Positions 45,319 through 54,513 of a DNA stretch of 64,000 bases are shown in pieces; the first letter of the stretch is position 1; every line of letters begins with the position of its first letter. A program made the translations under genes and the position numbers. Source of the stretch: an uncultured Nitrospira sp. (GTDB lineage Bacteria; Nitrospirota; Nitrospiria; Nitrospirales; Nitrospiraceae). The notes beneath the pieces are model-generated. The model saw only the letters and a program-made list of their open reading frames with translations. It was not told the origin of the DNA and did not search any database. The stretch is from contig CAMLHQ010000002.1 in assembly GCA_946479785.1 (NCBI GenBank), positions 18,079 through 82,078 on the forward strand, in the 5' to 3' direction.

Positions 45319-46737
45319 ATGTTTAAGAAAATCCTTGTGGCCAATCGCGGAGAGATCGCCATGCGAATCATCCGCGCTTGCCGCGAGCTGAATATCGCTA
45401 CGGCCGCTATCTACTCCGAAGCCGATTCGACCGGGATTTACGTCAAAAAAGCCGACGAAGCCTACGCCGTCGGGCCTGGCCCCGTGAAGGGATTCCTCGA
45501 CAAGCGGCAGATTGTCGATCTGGCTCTCCGAATCGGCGCCGACGCAATTCATCCCGGCTATGGTTTTCTTTCTGAAAACGCCGAGTTCGCCGAATTATGC
45601 CAAGAGGCCGGTATTACGTTTATCGGACCCTCGCCAGGCGCTATCACATTGATGGGCAGCAAGGTAATGGCTCGCGAACTGGCTCGGTCAATCGGTGTCC
45701 CAATTGTTCCCGGAACAGAAGGAGGGGTCAGCGACGTCAAGGAAGCTCTCGCCTTTGCGAAGAAATCCGGCTATCCCGTCATCATCAAAGCGAGCGCGGG
45801 CGGCGGCGGTCGAGGACTCCGGGTCGTGCGCTCCGATTCGGAGCTTCGCGAGAACATGGAAGTGGCCTCGCGGGAAGCGCAAGCCGCGTTCGGCGACGGG
45901 AGCGTCTTCATCGAGAAATATATCGAACGACCCCATCACATTGAGTTCCAGATTCTGGCCGACCGACATGGCAATATCATCCATCTCGGCGAACGGGACT
46001 GCTCCATTCAGCGTCGACACCAGAAGTTGATCGAGATCGCACCGTCGCTCATCCTGACGCCCAAACTGCGGGCCGAGATGGGAGAAGCCGCTACCGCGAT
46101 CGCCAAAGCCGTGAACTACGATAATGCCGGGACGGTGGAGTTCCTGCTGGATCAAGAAGGCCGGTTCTACTTCATCGAAATGAATCCGCGGTTACAGGTC
46201 GAACATACCGTGACCGAACAAATCACGGCAATCGACATCGTACGCAACCAGATTTCCATTGCGGCCGGCAAGCCGCTGGATATCCATCAGAAGGACGTCA
46301 CGTTGCAAGGCCACGCGATTCAGTGCCGGATCAATGCCGAAGATCCCAAGAACAACTTCAGACCCTGCACCGGCACCATCACGGCCTATTTATCACCGGG
46401 CGGCATCGGCGTCCGGATCGATGGCGCCGTCTACAAGGACTACACCGTCCCGCCCTACTACGATGCCTTGCTAGCCAAACTGACCGTTCGCGGCCGGACC
46501 TGGGAGGAAACAGTCAGCCGCATGCGGCGATCCCTCGAAGAGTATGTGTTGCGCGGTGTGAAAACGACGATCCCGTTTATGGAAGCCATCATGCAGGAAC
46601 AGGACTTTCTCGCCGGGCGCTTCGACACCTCTTACCTGGAGACTCACCCAGACCTCTTCATGTATCACGAATTTGAACAGCCGGAAGATTTAGTGGTGGC
46701 GATTTCCGCCGCCATCGCAGCGTACGAAGGTTTGTAA
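45319..46737 (+). CDS. biotin carboxylase subunit of a two-subunit pyruvate/2-oxoglutarate carboxylase
   Basis: The 472-residue product has the biotin carboxylase fold: MFKKILVANRGEIAMRIIRA at the start, HPGYGFLSENAEFAELC, the ATP-grasp loop KASAGGGGRGLRVV, the catalytic ERDCSIQRRHQK, and EMNPRLQVEHTVTE. It carboxylates biotin with ATP and bicarbonate. The carboxyltransferase/biotin-carrier subunit follows 44 bases later. The pair could be pyruvate carboxylase (PycAB) or 2-oxoglutarate carboxylase (CfiAB); the second would fit a reductive TCA cycle. The ATG follows GAGGGAG. Confidence 0.93.
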   Translation: MFKKILVANRGEIAMRIIRACRELNIATAAIYSEADSTGIYVKKADEAYAVGPGPVKGFLDKRQIVDLALRIGADAIHPGYGFLSENAEFAELCQEAGITFIGPSPGAITLMGSKVMARELARSIGVPIVPGTEGGVSDVKEALAFAKKSGYPVIIKASAGGGGRGLRVVRSDSELRENMEVASREAQAAFGDGSVFIEKYIERPHHIEFQILADRHGNIIHLGERDCSIQRRHQKLIEIAPSLILTPKLRAEMGEAATAIAKAVNYDNAGTVEFLLDQEGRFYFIEMNPRLQVEHTVTEQITAIDIVRNQISIAAGKPLDIHQKDVTLQGHAIQCRINAEDPKNNFRPCTGTITAYLSPGGIGVRIDGAVYKDYTVPPYYDALLAKLTVRGRTWEETVSRMRRSLEEYVLRGVKTTIPFMEAIMQEQDFLAGRFDTSYLETHPDLFMYHEFEQPEDLVVAISAAIAAYEGL

Positions 46738-46781
46738 GACGGACGGCTGCTCATTCGCTAAGCGACAAGAACGACGAGATT

Positions 46782-48737
46782 ATGGCGACCAAACGACCTT
46801 CCATCAAGAAACAGGCGACGAAGAAGCGTCCTTCCGGTCCGGTCCACAAGATATCACCAAAATCGAAGTCTCGACTGCAGGATCTTGCCATCCAACCGGC
46901 TGCCGGCAAGCCGATTCTCATCACCGATGTCGCGCTGCGCGACGGGCACCAGTCGCTCCTGGCCACCCGCATGCGGACCGAGGACATGTTGCCCATTGCG
47001 CAGAAACTCGATGCGGTCGGCTATTGGTCGCTGGAAGTCTGGGGCGGCGCCACCTTCGACACCTGCCTGCGCTTTTTGAAAGAAGATCCCTGGGAACGGC
47101 TACGGACGCTTCGCGCAGCTATGCCCAATACGAAGTTGCAGATGTTATTGCGGGGACAAAACCTCGTCGGCTATCGGCACTATGCCGACGACGTGCTGGA
47201 GCGGTTCATCGAACGCTCCGCCACGAACGGCATCGACGTGTTCCGCGTCTTCGATGCACTCAACGACGTGCGGAACGTGGATCGAGCGATCCGCGAAGTA
47301 AAGGCCAGCGGCAAACATGCGGAAGCCGCGATCAGCTATACCGTCAGCCCGGTCCACAACATCGACCGGTACGTTGATCTCGCCAAACAACTGGAGGATA
47401 TCGGCACAGACACGCTCTGCATCAAAGACATGGCCGGCCTGCTGGCCCCACTCGATGCCTATCATCTCGTACGCCGACTGAAGGCGGCGGTGAAAGTCCC
47501 GATCCATCTGCACTCGCACTACACCTCCGGCATGGCCTCGATGTCGGCGCTGATGGCCATCCTCGGCGGACTCGATATGCTGGACACTGCCATGTCACCG
47601 CTGGCGGGTGGCACCTCCCACCCGGCCACCGAAAGCATGGTCGCCGCGCTGCAGAAGACGCCATACGACACCGGTCTGAACCTTGAATCTTTTTTGCCGA
47701 TCACCGAACATTTTCGGACTGTCCGCCGCAAATACCGCCAGTTTGAAAGCGACTTCACGGGGGTCGATGCCGAAATCCTGACCTCACAGATTCCCGGAGG
47801 CATGCTGTCCAACCTTGCCGCACAATTGACTGAGCAGAATGCCCTGGATCGCATGAAAGAAGTGCTCGACGAAGTGCCGCGCGTCAGGAAGGACATGGGC
47901 TATCCGCCGCTCGTCACCCCGACCAGCCAGATCGTGGGTACACAGGCCACGCTCAACGTGCTGACCGGCGAGCGCTACAAAGTCATTACGACCGAAACCA
48001 AGAACTACTTCCTCGGGCTCTACGGCCGCGCGCCGGGTCAGGTCGATCGCGACATCATGGCGCGGGCCATCGGCGACGAAGAGCCGATCAAAACGCGACC
48101 AGCCGATCGGCTGGAGCCGGAGCTCGATGCCGTCAAGAAAGATTTGCCGCCCGACGTTGAAACGGTCGAAGATCACCTCTCGTTCGTCCTGTTCCCGGCC
48201 ATCGCGCGTGACTTTTTCGAAGCCCGGGCAAAAGGCGATCTGATTCCCGAACCGCTCGAAATCTCATCCGCCAAAGGTCCGGCTGTGGCCGGTGAACTCC
48301 ATTTGGCACCGGCAGAATTCAACGTCACTGTCCACGGCGAAACCTACCATGTGAAGGTGTCCGGCTCCGGTCGCAAGACGGACGGACGCAAACCCTACTA
48401 CATTCGCGTCAACGACAAGCTCGAAGAGGTATCGCTCGAACCGATCCAGGAAGTGTTGGCCGGTGTGCCTGAAGCGCCAGACAGCGGCAAAGGCACGAAG
48501 CCGAAACGGCCGAAGCCTTCCAAGCCCGGAGACGTGGCACCTCCGATGCCGGGCCGCGTCGTGAAGGTGCTGGTCGCAAAAGAGGATCGGGTTAAGGCCG
48601 GAGATCCTCTGTTGATCATCGAGGCAATGAAGATGGAAAGCCGCGTGCCGGCACCGGTCAACGGAAAGGTCGTGGCCATTCTCGTCGCCGAAGGCGAGAA
48701 CGTAAAGACGGATGAGACAGTTATCCAACTGGAATAG
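46782..48737 (+). CDS. carboxyltransferase/biotin-carrier subunit of the same carboxylase
   Basis: The 651-residue product has a Lys-rich extension (about residues 1-40), then the carboxyltransferase domain with LITDVALRDGHQSLLATRM, the metal and carbamylated-Lys segment LCIKDMAGLLAP, and HLHSHYTSGMASM. A PYC_OADA domain follows, and a C-terminal biotinyl domain has the modification site EAMKMES (Lys617). This layout matches PycB/OadA/CfiA-type subunits. It moves CO2 from biotin to a 2-oxo acid. The N-terminal basic tail is unusual. Confidence 0.93.
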   Translation: MATKRPSIKKQATKKRPSGPVHKISPKSKSRLQDLAIQPAAGKPILITDVALRDGHQSLLATRMRTEDMLPIAQKLDAVGYWSLEVWGGATFDTCLRFLKEDPWERLRTLRAAMPNTKLQMLLRGQNLVGYRHYADDVLERFIERSATNGIDVFRVFDALNDVRNVDRAIREVKASGKHAEAAISYTVSPVHNIDRYVDLAKQLEDIGTDTLCIKDMAGLLAPLDAYHLVRRLKAAVKVPIHLHSHYTSGMASMSALMAILGGLDMLDTAMSPLAGGTSHPATESMVAALQKTPYDTGLNLESFLPITEHFRTVRRKYRQFESDFTGVDAEILTSQIPGGMLSNLAAQLTEQNALDRMKEVLDEVPRVRKDMGYPPLVTPTSQIVGTQATLNVLTGERYKVITTETKNYFLGLYGRAPGQVDRDIMARAIGDEEPIKTRPADRLEPELDAVKKDLPPDVETVEDHLSFVLFPAIARDFFEARAKGDLIPEPLEISSAKGPAVAGELHLAPAEFNVTVHGETYHVKVSGSGRKTDGRKPYYIRVNDKLEEVSLEPIQEVLAGVPEAPDSGKGTKPKRPKPSKPGDVAPPMPGRVVKVLVAKEDRVKAGDPLLIIEAMKMESRVPAPVNGKVVAILVAEGENVKTDETVIQLE

Positions 48738-49704
48738 GCTGAGGCGCCACCGTTCTTCGACTCGATTGCCTAGACGCCCCTCGATATCACTGATCACGTT
48801 CGGCTTCTTCGTGGCCACCATGGCATGCTCTTCTCCCACTCCGATTCCTCCCCAGTTCGAGGCCTTCGAGCGCATTCCAATCAAGACCATCTCAGTGAAA
48901 GGCCAGACAATGGCGTATCTCGAGGTCGGCCAAGGCCAGCCGGTCATTCTGATCCACGGATTTGGGGGCTCGATGTGGCAATGGGAGCACCAGCAGACCC
49001 CGCTCTCGGCACATGCCCGCCTGATCACACCGGATTTAATCGGCTCAGGACTGTCCGACAAACCGGATATCGAATATCTCCCCGAACAGGCGCTGGACTA
49101 CTTCGTCGGCTTCATGGATGCGCTACAGATCCGCCAGGCAACGTTGGTCGGCAATTCCATGGGCGCCGGGCTTGCCATCGGAATGGCGCTCGCACATCCG
49201 GACCGTGTCTCCAAATTGATCCTCGTCGATGGCTTTCCGGCGCATGTGCGGGAGAAACTCACCAGCCCGTCAATCCAACGGGCACTCAATACGAGTGCGC
49301 CGTCTTGGCTGGTCTCTTTCGGCAATTGGCTCTTCGGGGGCGTGATGATTGAATCGGTGTTGAAGGAAATCGTGCATGATCCGGCGCTGCTCACACCCGC
49401 GGTCATCGAGCGGTCCAACCGCAACCGTCAACGGCCCGGTCTGATTGCGCCCATCCTCACCGCCCGTGACACCCTCCCCTTGTGGGAATCCGGATTCGCC
49501 CGGCGGATTGGGGAGATTACCCAACCGACGCTGATTCTCTGGGGCGAGGAGGACCACGTATTCCCGCTCGCAGTCGGTGAAGAATTGCAGCGAACGATCA
49601 AAGGGTCTTCTTTGATTCGTATTCCCAAAGCGGGACATATCCCACAATGGGAACGGCCGGATCTTGCGAACCGAGCTATGGTAGACTTTTTAGGACAACC
49701 TTGA
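48712..49704 (+). CDS. alpha/beta hydrolase, possibly lipid-anchored
   Basis: The 330-residue product has an alpha/beta-hydrolase core: oxyanion loop ILIHGFGGSMWQWEHQ, nucleophile serine in GNSMGAG, acid in LWGEEDHVFP, and catalytic His in AGHIPQW. An N-terminal hydrophobic segment ends VATMACSS, a possible lipobox. The ATG at 48712 lies inside the end of the carboxyltransferase gene (26-base overlap); a TTG at 48766 would remove the overlap. The substrate is unknown. Confidence 0.85.
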   Translation: MRQLSNWNRLRRHRSSTRLPRRPSISLITFGFFVATMACSSPTPIPPQFEAFERIPIKTISVKGQTMAYLEVGQGQPVILIHGFGGSMWQWEHQQTPLSAHARLITPDLIGSGLSDKPDIEYLPEQALDYFVGFMDALQIRQATLVGNSMGAGLAIGMALAHPDRVSKLILVDGFPAHVREKLTSPSIQRALNTSAPSWLVSFGNWLFGGVMIESVLKEIVHDPALLTPAVIERSNRNRQRPGLIAPILTARDTLPLWESGFARRIGEITQPTLILWGEEDHVFPLAVGEELQRTIKGSSLIRIPKAGHIPQWERPDLANRAMVDFLGQP

Positions 49705-49762
49705 ACAAGCGCCGTCTGGAGCGACACAAGACGGCATTCCCTTCATGAGACGGAGGACTCCG

Positions 49763-50422
49763 ATGACTCTCACGCACTCATCCTCTTTGATGACATTCGC
49801 ACTCTTGAGTCTGCTCAGTCTTGCAGGCTGCGGCACCGGGCAGGAACACGCATTTCTCTACAAGAACATCACTATCGCAGACGGAAGCGCCACCGCAGGC
49901 GAAGGGCATAACGTGCTCTTTAAAGGCGGTCCGCTATCACTGTCCGGAAACGGCATCAAGGTGGGCGATCAGCTGCGGAGCGTGAGAGTCACCCAAACCG
50001 ATCTCTCGCTCGTCAACGTCGCTGACACCGCGGGCAAAGGGAAGGTTCGCATCATCAGCGTCGTGCCATCGCTTGACACCAAAGTGTGTGAACAGCAAAC
50101 ACATCACCTCAGCGAGAAGAACAAGGGGCTGGACAAAATGGTTGAGCTGATCACCGTCAGTATTGATACGCCTTTTGCCCAAAAGCGATTTGCCGAAGAA
50201 GCGAAGATCACCAACGTGACATTCCTATCGGATTACCGCAACGCCGATTTCGGTAAAACGTACGGCCTCTTCTTGAAGGACCCTCACATCTTGGCACGCG
50301 CCGTCATGGTCGTCGACGCGCACGACACCGTCCGCTACTTGCAAATTACGCCTGAGCTGGCGCAACTGCCCGATTTGGACGAAGCCTTTCAGTTTGCACG
50401 CAAGCTGATCACCGCCGGTTAA
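49763..50422 (+). CDS. tpx: lipoprotein thiol peroxidase (Tpx) lacking the usual resolving cysteine
   Basis: The ATG at 49763 follows ACGGAGG. The 219-residue product has a lipoprotein signal (LAGC, Cys23) and the Tpx fold: VPSLDTKVCEQQTHHLS with the peroxidatic Cys109, ISVVPSLDT, and DTPFAQKRFAEEAKI. In E. coli Tpx the resolving cysteine lies in the RFCGAE segment; here it is Ala (RFAEE), and no other cysteine remains in the mature domain. It may therefore act as a 1-Cys peroxidase with an external thiol partner. Being lipid-anchored, it should protect the envelope from peroxides. Confidence 0.93.
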   Translation: MTLTHSSSLMTFALLSLLSLAGCGTGQEHAFLYKNITIADGSATAGEGHNVLFKGGPLSLSGNGIKVGDQLRSVRVTQTDLSLVNVADTAGKGKVRIISVVPSLDTKVCEQQTHHLSEKNKGLDKMVELITVSIDTPFAQKRFAEEAKITNVTFLSDYRNADFGKTYGLFLKDPHILARAVMVVDAHDTVRYLQITPELAQLPDLDEAFQFARKLITAG

Positions 50423-50439
50423 TCGGAAAAGTCTGAGGC

Positions 50440-50482
50440 TGAGGTCAAGGTTGGGATAGAATCTTCCCGAACCCTAACCTCA
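50440..50482. terminator. imperfect stem-loop between tpx and sthA
   Basis: Arms at 50440-50456 and 50465-50482 are largely complementary (TGAGGTCAAGGTTGGGA with TCCCGAACCCTAACCTCA) around an 8-base loop. It follows tpx by 18 bases and precedes the sthA GTG by 18. There is no T tract. It may end tpx transcription or form a leader structure for sthA. Confidence 0.5.
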
Positions 50483-50500
50483 ACCTGTAGCGAGGTTTCT

Positions 50501-51901
50501 GTGCATTACGACCTCCTCGTCATCGGCACCGGGCCAGCGGGTCAAAAGGCCGCCGTGCAAGCGGCCAAACTCGGCAAGAAAGTCGGTATCGTCGAGCGCA
50601 AGGAAGTTGTCGGCGGAGTCTGCATTAATACCGGCACCATTCCCAGCAAATCGCTGCGCGAAGCCGTGCTCTACCTCTCGGGATTCCGTCAGAGGAATCT
50701 CTATGGCGCCGGCTATCGACTGAAAGAAACGATTACGATTGAAGACCTGGCCTTCCGCGCCAATCACGTCATCTCGCGCGAAGTCGCCATCGTTAAAAAT
50801 CAGATGACCCGCAACCGGGTCGATATGATACACGGAAGAGCCAGTTTCGCCGATTCGCACCGGTTGCGCATTCAGCAAGCCGGAGACACCATCGAACACA
50901 CGGCAGACTTTATCGTGATCGCCGTCGGCACCGAGCCGGCCAGGCCGGCCGACGTTCCGTTCGACGACGAATCGATCATCGACACGGACGGTCTCCTGGC
51001 CCTCAAGTGCATCCCCGATTCCATCGTCATCGTGGGAGGCGGGGTCATCGGCACCGAGTACGCCTCACTCTTGGCGGCACTGGGCGTCCCCGTCACGCTG
51101 GTCGACAAACGCCCGCGCCTGTTGGAATTCGTCGATGCGGAAATTATCGAGGCTCTTCAACAGCAAATGAAGGACATCGGCGTCACGTTGTATCACGAGG
51201 AGGAAGCCCTCGCAATCAAGAAGGTAGCGGATCACCGCATCGACGTGCGCCTGAAGCAGGCCAAGCCGATCCAGGCGACCACGCTGATGTATGCGATCGG
51301 GCGCGAAGGCGCGACCAAAGATCTCAACCTTGAGTCGATCGGTCTCACGCCGGATCAGCGTGGGCGCCTTTCGGTCAACGAGCACTTCCAAACCGCGATC
51401 CCGCACATCTACGCGGCCGGGGACGTGATCGGCTTCCCCGCTCTTGCGTCGACCTCCATGCAACAGGGCCGCCACGCCTCCTGCCATGCCTTCGGACATC
51501 CCGATCGCACGGATACGGAACTGCTGCCCTATGGCATCTATGCGATCCCGGAAATCTCCATGGTGGGGAAGAACGAAGAGGACCTCGCCAAGACGAAGAT
51601 TCCTTACGCAGCCGGCATCGCCCGCTACCGCGAAATTGCGAGAGGGCAGCTCATCGGCGACGAGACCGGTATGCTCAAGCTGTTGTTTCACCGGCATTCG
51701 CGCGAGTTACTGGGAGTTCATGCGATCGGCGAAGGCGCGACAGAACTCATCCACATTGGGCAAGCGGTCATGGCCTACCGAGGCAAGATCGATTACTTTA
51801 TCGACACGGTCTTCAACTATCCCACCCTCGCGGAATGCTATAAAGTCGCCGCATTGGACGGCATCAACCGTCTGCCGCGTCCATGGACGCCTCACGAGTG
51901 A
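50501..51901 (+). CDS. sthA: soluble pyridine nucleotide transhydrogenase
   Basis: SthA passes hydride between NADPH and NAD. The 466-residue product has the FAD motif LLVIGTGPAGQKAAVQA, the family-typical block GGVCINTGTIPSKSLREA in which the second redox cysteine of related disulfide reductases is replaced (CINTGT), the NAD(P) motif IVIVGGGVIGTEYASLL, and the C-terminal dimerisation domain with HAIGEGATELIHIG. The GTG start at 50501 follows a GAGG site. Confidence 0.95.
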   Translation: MHYDLLVIGTGPAGQKAAVQAAKLGKKVGIVERKEVVGGVCINTGTIPSKSLREAVLYLSGFRQRNLYGAGYRLKETITIEDLAFRANHVISREVAIVKNQMTRNRVDMIHGRASFADSHRLRIQQAGDTIEHTADFIVIAVGTEPARPADVPFDDESIIDTDGLLALKCIPDSIVIVGGGVIGTEYASLLAALGVPVTLVDKRPRLLEFVDAEIIEALQQQMKDIGVTLYHEEEALAIKKVADHRIDVRLKQAKPIQATTLMYAIGREGATKDLNLESIGLTPDQRGRLSVNEHFQTAIPHIYAAGDVIGFPALASTSMQQGRHASCHAFGHPDRTDTELLPYGIYAIPEISMVGKNEEDLAKTKIPYAAGIARYREIARGQLIGDETGMLKLLFHRHSRELLGVHAIGEGATELIHIGQAVMAYRGKIDYFIDTVFNYPTLAECYKVAALDGINRLPRPWTPHE

Positions 51902-51984
51902 CAGCGTGAAGCGTAGCTCGCGAATCGTGGCACGCAAACGATCACAAACGGAACACAAGAGGCATCGTTAAACGAAGGAAAGCC

Positions 51985-52653
51985 ATGTCGTTTACAAACC
52001 ATCTCCGTCAGCTCGCTCGACCGATCTGGGACGCGCAACTGACCCATCCCTTCGTCGTGGCGCTTGGCAACGGGACACTGCCTGAACACAAATTCAAATA
52101 CTATATCCTGCAGGACGCCCGCTTCCTCGGAGACCTCGCGCGGGTCTTTTCAGCCGGAGCGGTGCGAGCGCCGGATTCCGAATCCGCCCTGCGATTGACC
52201 AAGCTCGCCGAGGAAACCATCGTTGTCGAGAGGAGTCTGCATGAAGCGTACGGGGCCAAGTGGAAAATGACCGCGAAGCAGATGACGTCTGTGCCGATGG
52301 CACCGACGAACTATGCCTACACCAGACACATGCTGGCGGTCGCCGCATCGGGATCGGCCGCTGAAATCACCACCGTGGCCCTCCCCTGCGCGTGGATCTA
52401 CTGTGTGATAGGCCAGCATCTGCTGAAACATGGCCCTCCGAAGAAGAGCCATCCTTATCGCGAGTGGCTTATGCTGTATGCCTCACCGGAGTTTGCTGAA
52501 GTACAGCGGTGGATGCGCCAGAAGGTCGATCTTTGGGCTAAGACGGCGGGAAAGGACGAAAAGCGACGGATGGAGAAGTCGTTCGTGATCAGCTCGCGGT
52601 ATGAGTGGATGTTTTGGGAGATGGCGTGGAACGAGGAAGAGTGGCCGGTGTGA
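51985..52653 (+). CDS. tenA: TenA-family thiaminase II / aminopyrimidine aminohydrolase
   Basis: The 222-residue all-helical product has TenA features: PIWDAQLTHPFVVALGNGTL, an Asp in YYILQDARFL, the active-site cysteine in ALPCAWIYCVIG, and a C-terminal Glu in MFWEMAW. The family hydrolyses thiamine breakdown products to the HMP moiety for salvage. The kinase ThiD, which acts on HMP, is encoded 1.9 kb downstream on the same strand. Confidence 0.94.
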   Translation: MSFTNHLRQLARPIWDAQLTHPFVVALGNGTLPEHKFKYYILQDARFLGDLARVFSAGAVRAPDSESALRLTKLAEETIVVERSLHEAYGAKWKMTAKQMTSVPMAPTNYAYTRHMLAVAASGSAAEITTVALPCAWIYCVIGQHLLKHGPPKKSHPYREWLMLYASPEFAEVQRWMRQKVDLWAKTAGKDEKRRMEKSFVISSRYEWMFWEMAWNEEEWPV

Positions 52654-52739
52654 TTGGGACGGGCCAGGGCTGGATGACTCTCTCCGCTCGCAGCCACAGA
52701 GCGACGTTGACGGCGCCAACGGGTCCTGTCGCCGAGCAG

Positions 52740-52795
52740 CCCAAGCGTGCTCGCACCCCCGCCCGGTGTGGGGTCCCCCGCTGCGCGCGCTTGGG
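52740..52795. repeat. GC-rich palindromic element in the gap after tenA
   Basis: In the 319-base gap between tenA and the HEAT-repeat gene, perfect 8-base arms CCCAAGCG and CGCTTGGG enclose about 40 very GC-rich bases with a nested ACCCC/GGGGT pair. It resembles a dispersed REP-like element. No other copy was found in this window. The rest of the gap shows no convincing gene. Confidence 0.5.
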
Positions 52796-52972
52796 CGCCC
52801 GCTCTGCGCCACCCGTCACGACCTCATCGACAAGAGCGTCGCGACTACGCTCCGAGAACCGCCCAGCCAGGGCCAATTGCGATGTAGGGCACACCGGCGA
52901 CAGGAAGAGGAATGGAGAGGAAAATCTGCTCAGCGCCTGTGCAACACCTCGCATAATTGTTTCATCGCACCA

Positions 52973-53959
52973 ATGACGACGCGTCAGATCGGACTCAATC
53001 TCGGTGGGCTGGTCGTGCTGATAGCGCTGTTGGGAGTCATCTATTGGCAGCATACCGGCGCGAGGGCGGTGCCGCGGTTGATCGAAGCCTTGCAGAGCAG
53101 TGATCTGCAGACACAGATGTTGGCGGCACAGGGATTGAAAGACATCGGCGTTCCGGCGCAGATGGCGGTGCCGCTGTTGGTTGACCTCGCGACGGTGGAT
53201 GGCCGGTCTTCGATTCACAGTGAAGCAGCTGGAGCGTTGCCTCCAATCGACCTGAGCGCCGCGCGGAAGGTGATGGCCGCTTCTCTGCCGAAACTCCAAG
53301 ACCCGGATCCGCAGGTCAGGCGCGATGCAGCGGCGGTCTTGGCCGCACTGGGTCCGGTCGCAAAACCGGCGGTTCATTCGTTACTGAGAATCCTCAACGA
53401 TCCGAATACCGTCGTACGAGACCGTGTCGTGCGCGCGCTGGGAGCCATCGGCCTCCCAGGCGATGACGTCGTACGAGGGCTGCTTCAGGCGCTGCGCGAT
53501 CCCGAATGGACCGTTCGCTATGCCGCTGTCACACAGTTCTCCTTCGACAGTTTGTCCAGCCCGGAGTCGCCTGCCGCCTTAAAAGAGCTGACTGAAGACT
53601 CGAACCAGACCGTGGCTCGACTGGCTCAGTCCGCCCTCACGTCGGCAGAACACCCGATTTCTATCTCCGTCTACCTTCTCACGCTGGATCAATCGACTGA
53701 CCGGACCTATCCGTTGTTGCAGTTGGCAAAACTCGGACCGCGCGCCGCCGAAGCCGTGCCGAAGCTGTCGTCTCTTCTCAACGCGGACAAACCGCTCGAG
53801 CGTTATCTTGCTGCTTGCGCTCTGGCATCCATCGGACCGGCGGCGAAGGACGCAGCGCCCGCGTTGCAACGAAGCCTGCAAGACTCTGATCCGATCGTCC
53901 GGGAAGCGGTGGCGGAGGCTCTGCGGGCCATCGAGAACACGAAGGGCACCGCAGGATGA
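52973..53959 (+). CDS. membrane-anchored HEAT-repeat protein
   Basis: The ATG at 52973 opens a 328-residue product with an N-terminal membrane helix (about residues 9-25, LNLGGLVVLIALLGVIY) and a chain of HEAT repeats, such as RLIEALQSSDLQTQMLAAQGL and VRRDAAAVLAALGPVAKPAV, that fill the rest of the chain. It is probably a scaffold facing the periplasm. No good ribosome-binding site precedes the ATG. The next gene overlaps its stop by ATGA. Confidence 0.85.
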   Translation: MTTRQIGLNLGGLVVLIALLGVIYWQHTGARAVPRLIEALQSSDLQTQMLAAQGLKDIGVPAQMAVPLLVDLATVDGRSSIHSEAAGALPPIDLSAARKVMAASLPKLQDPDPQVRRDAAAVLAALGPVAKPAVHSLLRILNDPNTVVRDRVVRALGAIGLPGDDVVRGLLQALRDPEWTVRYAAVTQFSFDSLSSPESPAALKELTEDSNQTVARLAQSALTSAEHPISISVYLLTLDQSTDRTYPLLQLAKLGPRAAEAVPKLSSLLNADKPLERYLAACALASIGPAAKDAAPALQRSLQDSDPIVREAVAEALRAIENTKGTAG

Positions 53960-54438
53960 CCGCCAAGGAATCGATCAGCGGGCTTACCACGTTCACCGTG
54001 ATGATCTACTGGAGCTGCATTCTGCTCGGTCTTGGCATACCGTGGATAGCCACAATCGCGGTCGATGTCTCGAAGCACGAACAGTCGCTTGTGGAGGCCG
54101 CGCACCAGTGGCAGCTGCATCTGTTTGCGCCCGGCTATAATCTATTTCTTATCGGACTCTTCAATGCAATACCGTTCGTGCTGTTTGCGGTCTTTACGCT
54201 GTATCACATGGGCCTTGCTCCTTCGGAGGACCGAAGGCTGTGCGGCCGTCGCGGCACCGGCGTGCTGGTCGTCGCGATTGGGCTCATAGGACTCAGCGCT
54301 TGGACTCATGTCATGACGCTCTGGTATCCGGACGCCCAGGGTGCGCTTGCCTATCTCTTCCTTCCCATTCTGCTGTTGGGCCTCATGCCCGTCGGATATG
54401 CACTCGGCCGCGGCCTGGGAACGTTGATCTTCCGCTGA
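53956..54438 (+). CDS. four-helix membrane protein, unknown function
   Basis: A 160-residue membrane protein with about four transmembrane segments (residues about 15-36, 62-84, 100-120 and 130-150). It overlaps the HEAT-repeat gene by ATGA, so the two are translationally coupled and may form a complex. No family recognised. It is followed by thiD with a gap of 75 bases. Confidence 0.8.
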   Translation: MTAKESISGLTTFTVMIYWSCILLGLGIPWIATIAVDVSKHEQSLVEAAHQWQLHLFAPGYNLFLIGLFNAIPFVLFAVFTLYHMGLAPSEDRRLCGRRGTGVLVVAIGLIGLSAWTHVMTLWYPDAQGALAYLFLPILLLGLMPVGYALGRGLGTLIFR

Positions 54439-54513
54439 CCGCTGGACAGACTTCCGCTGCAAAGGATATATATTCGGCTGACTTTTCACTTCCAGCGAGC
54501 GACACATTCCACA

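Noticed and set aside
50440..50482. Classical intrinsic terminator after tpx
   Set aside because: The stem is plausible but has no T tract, so a firm terminator claim was not made; it is listed with moderate confidence only.
51902..51984. TPP riboswitch ahead of tenA
   Set aside because: I looked for the conserved CUGAGA and ACCUGAUC-type elements here and ahead of thiD and saw neither.
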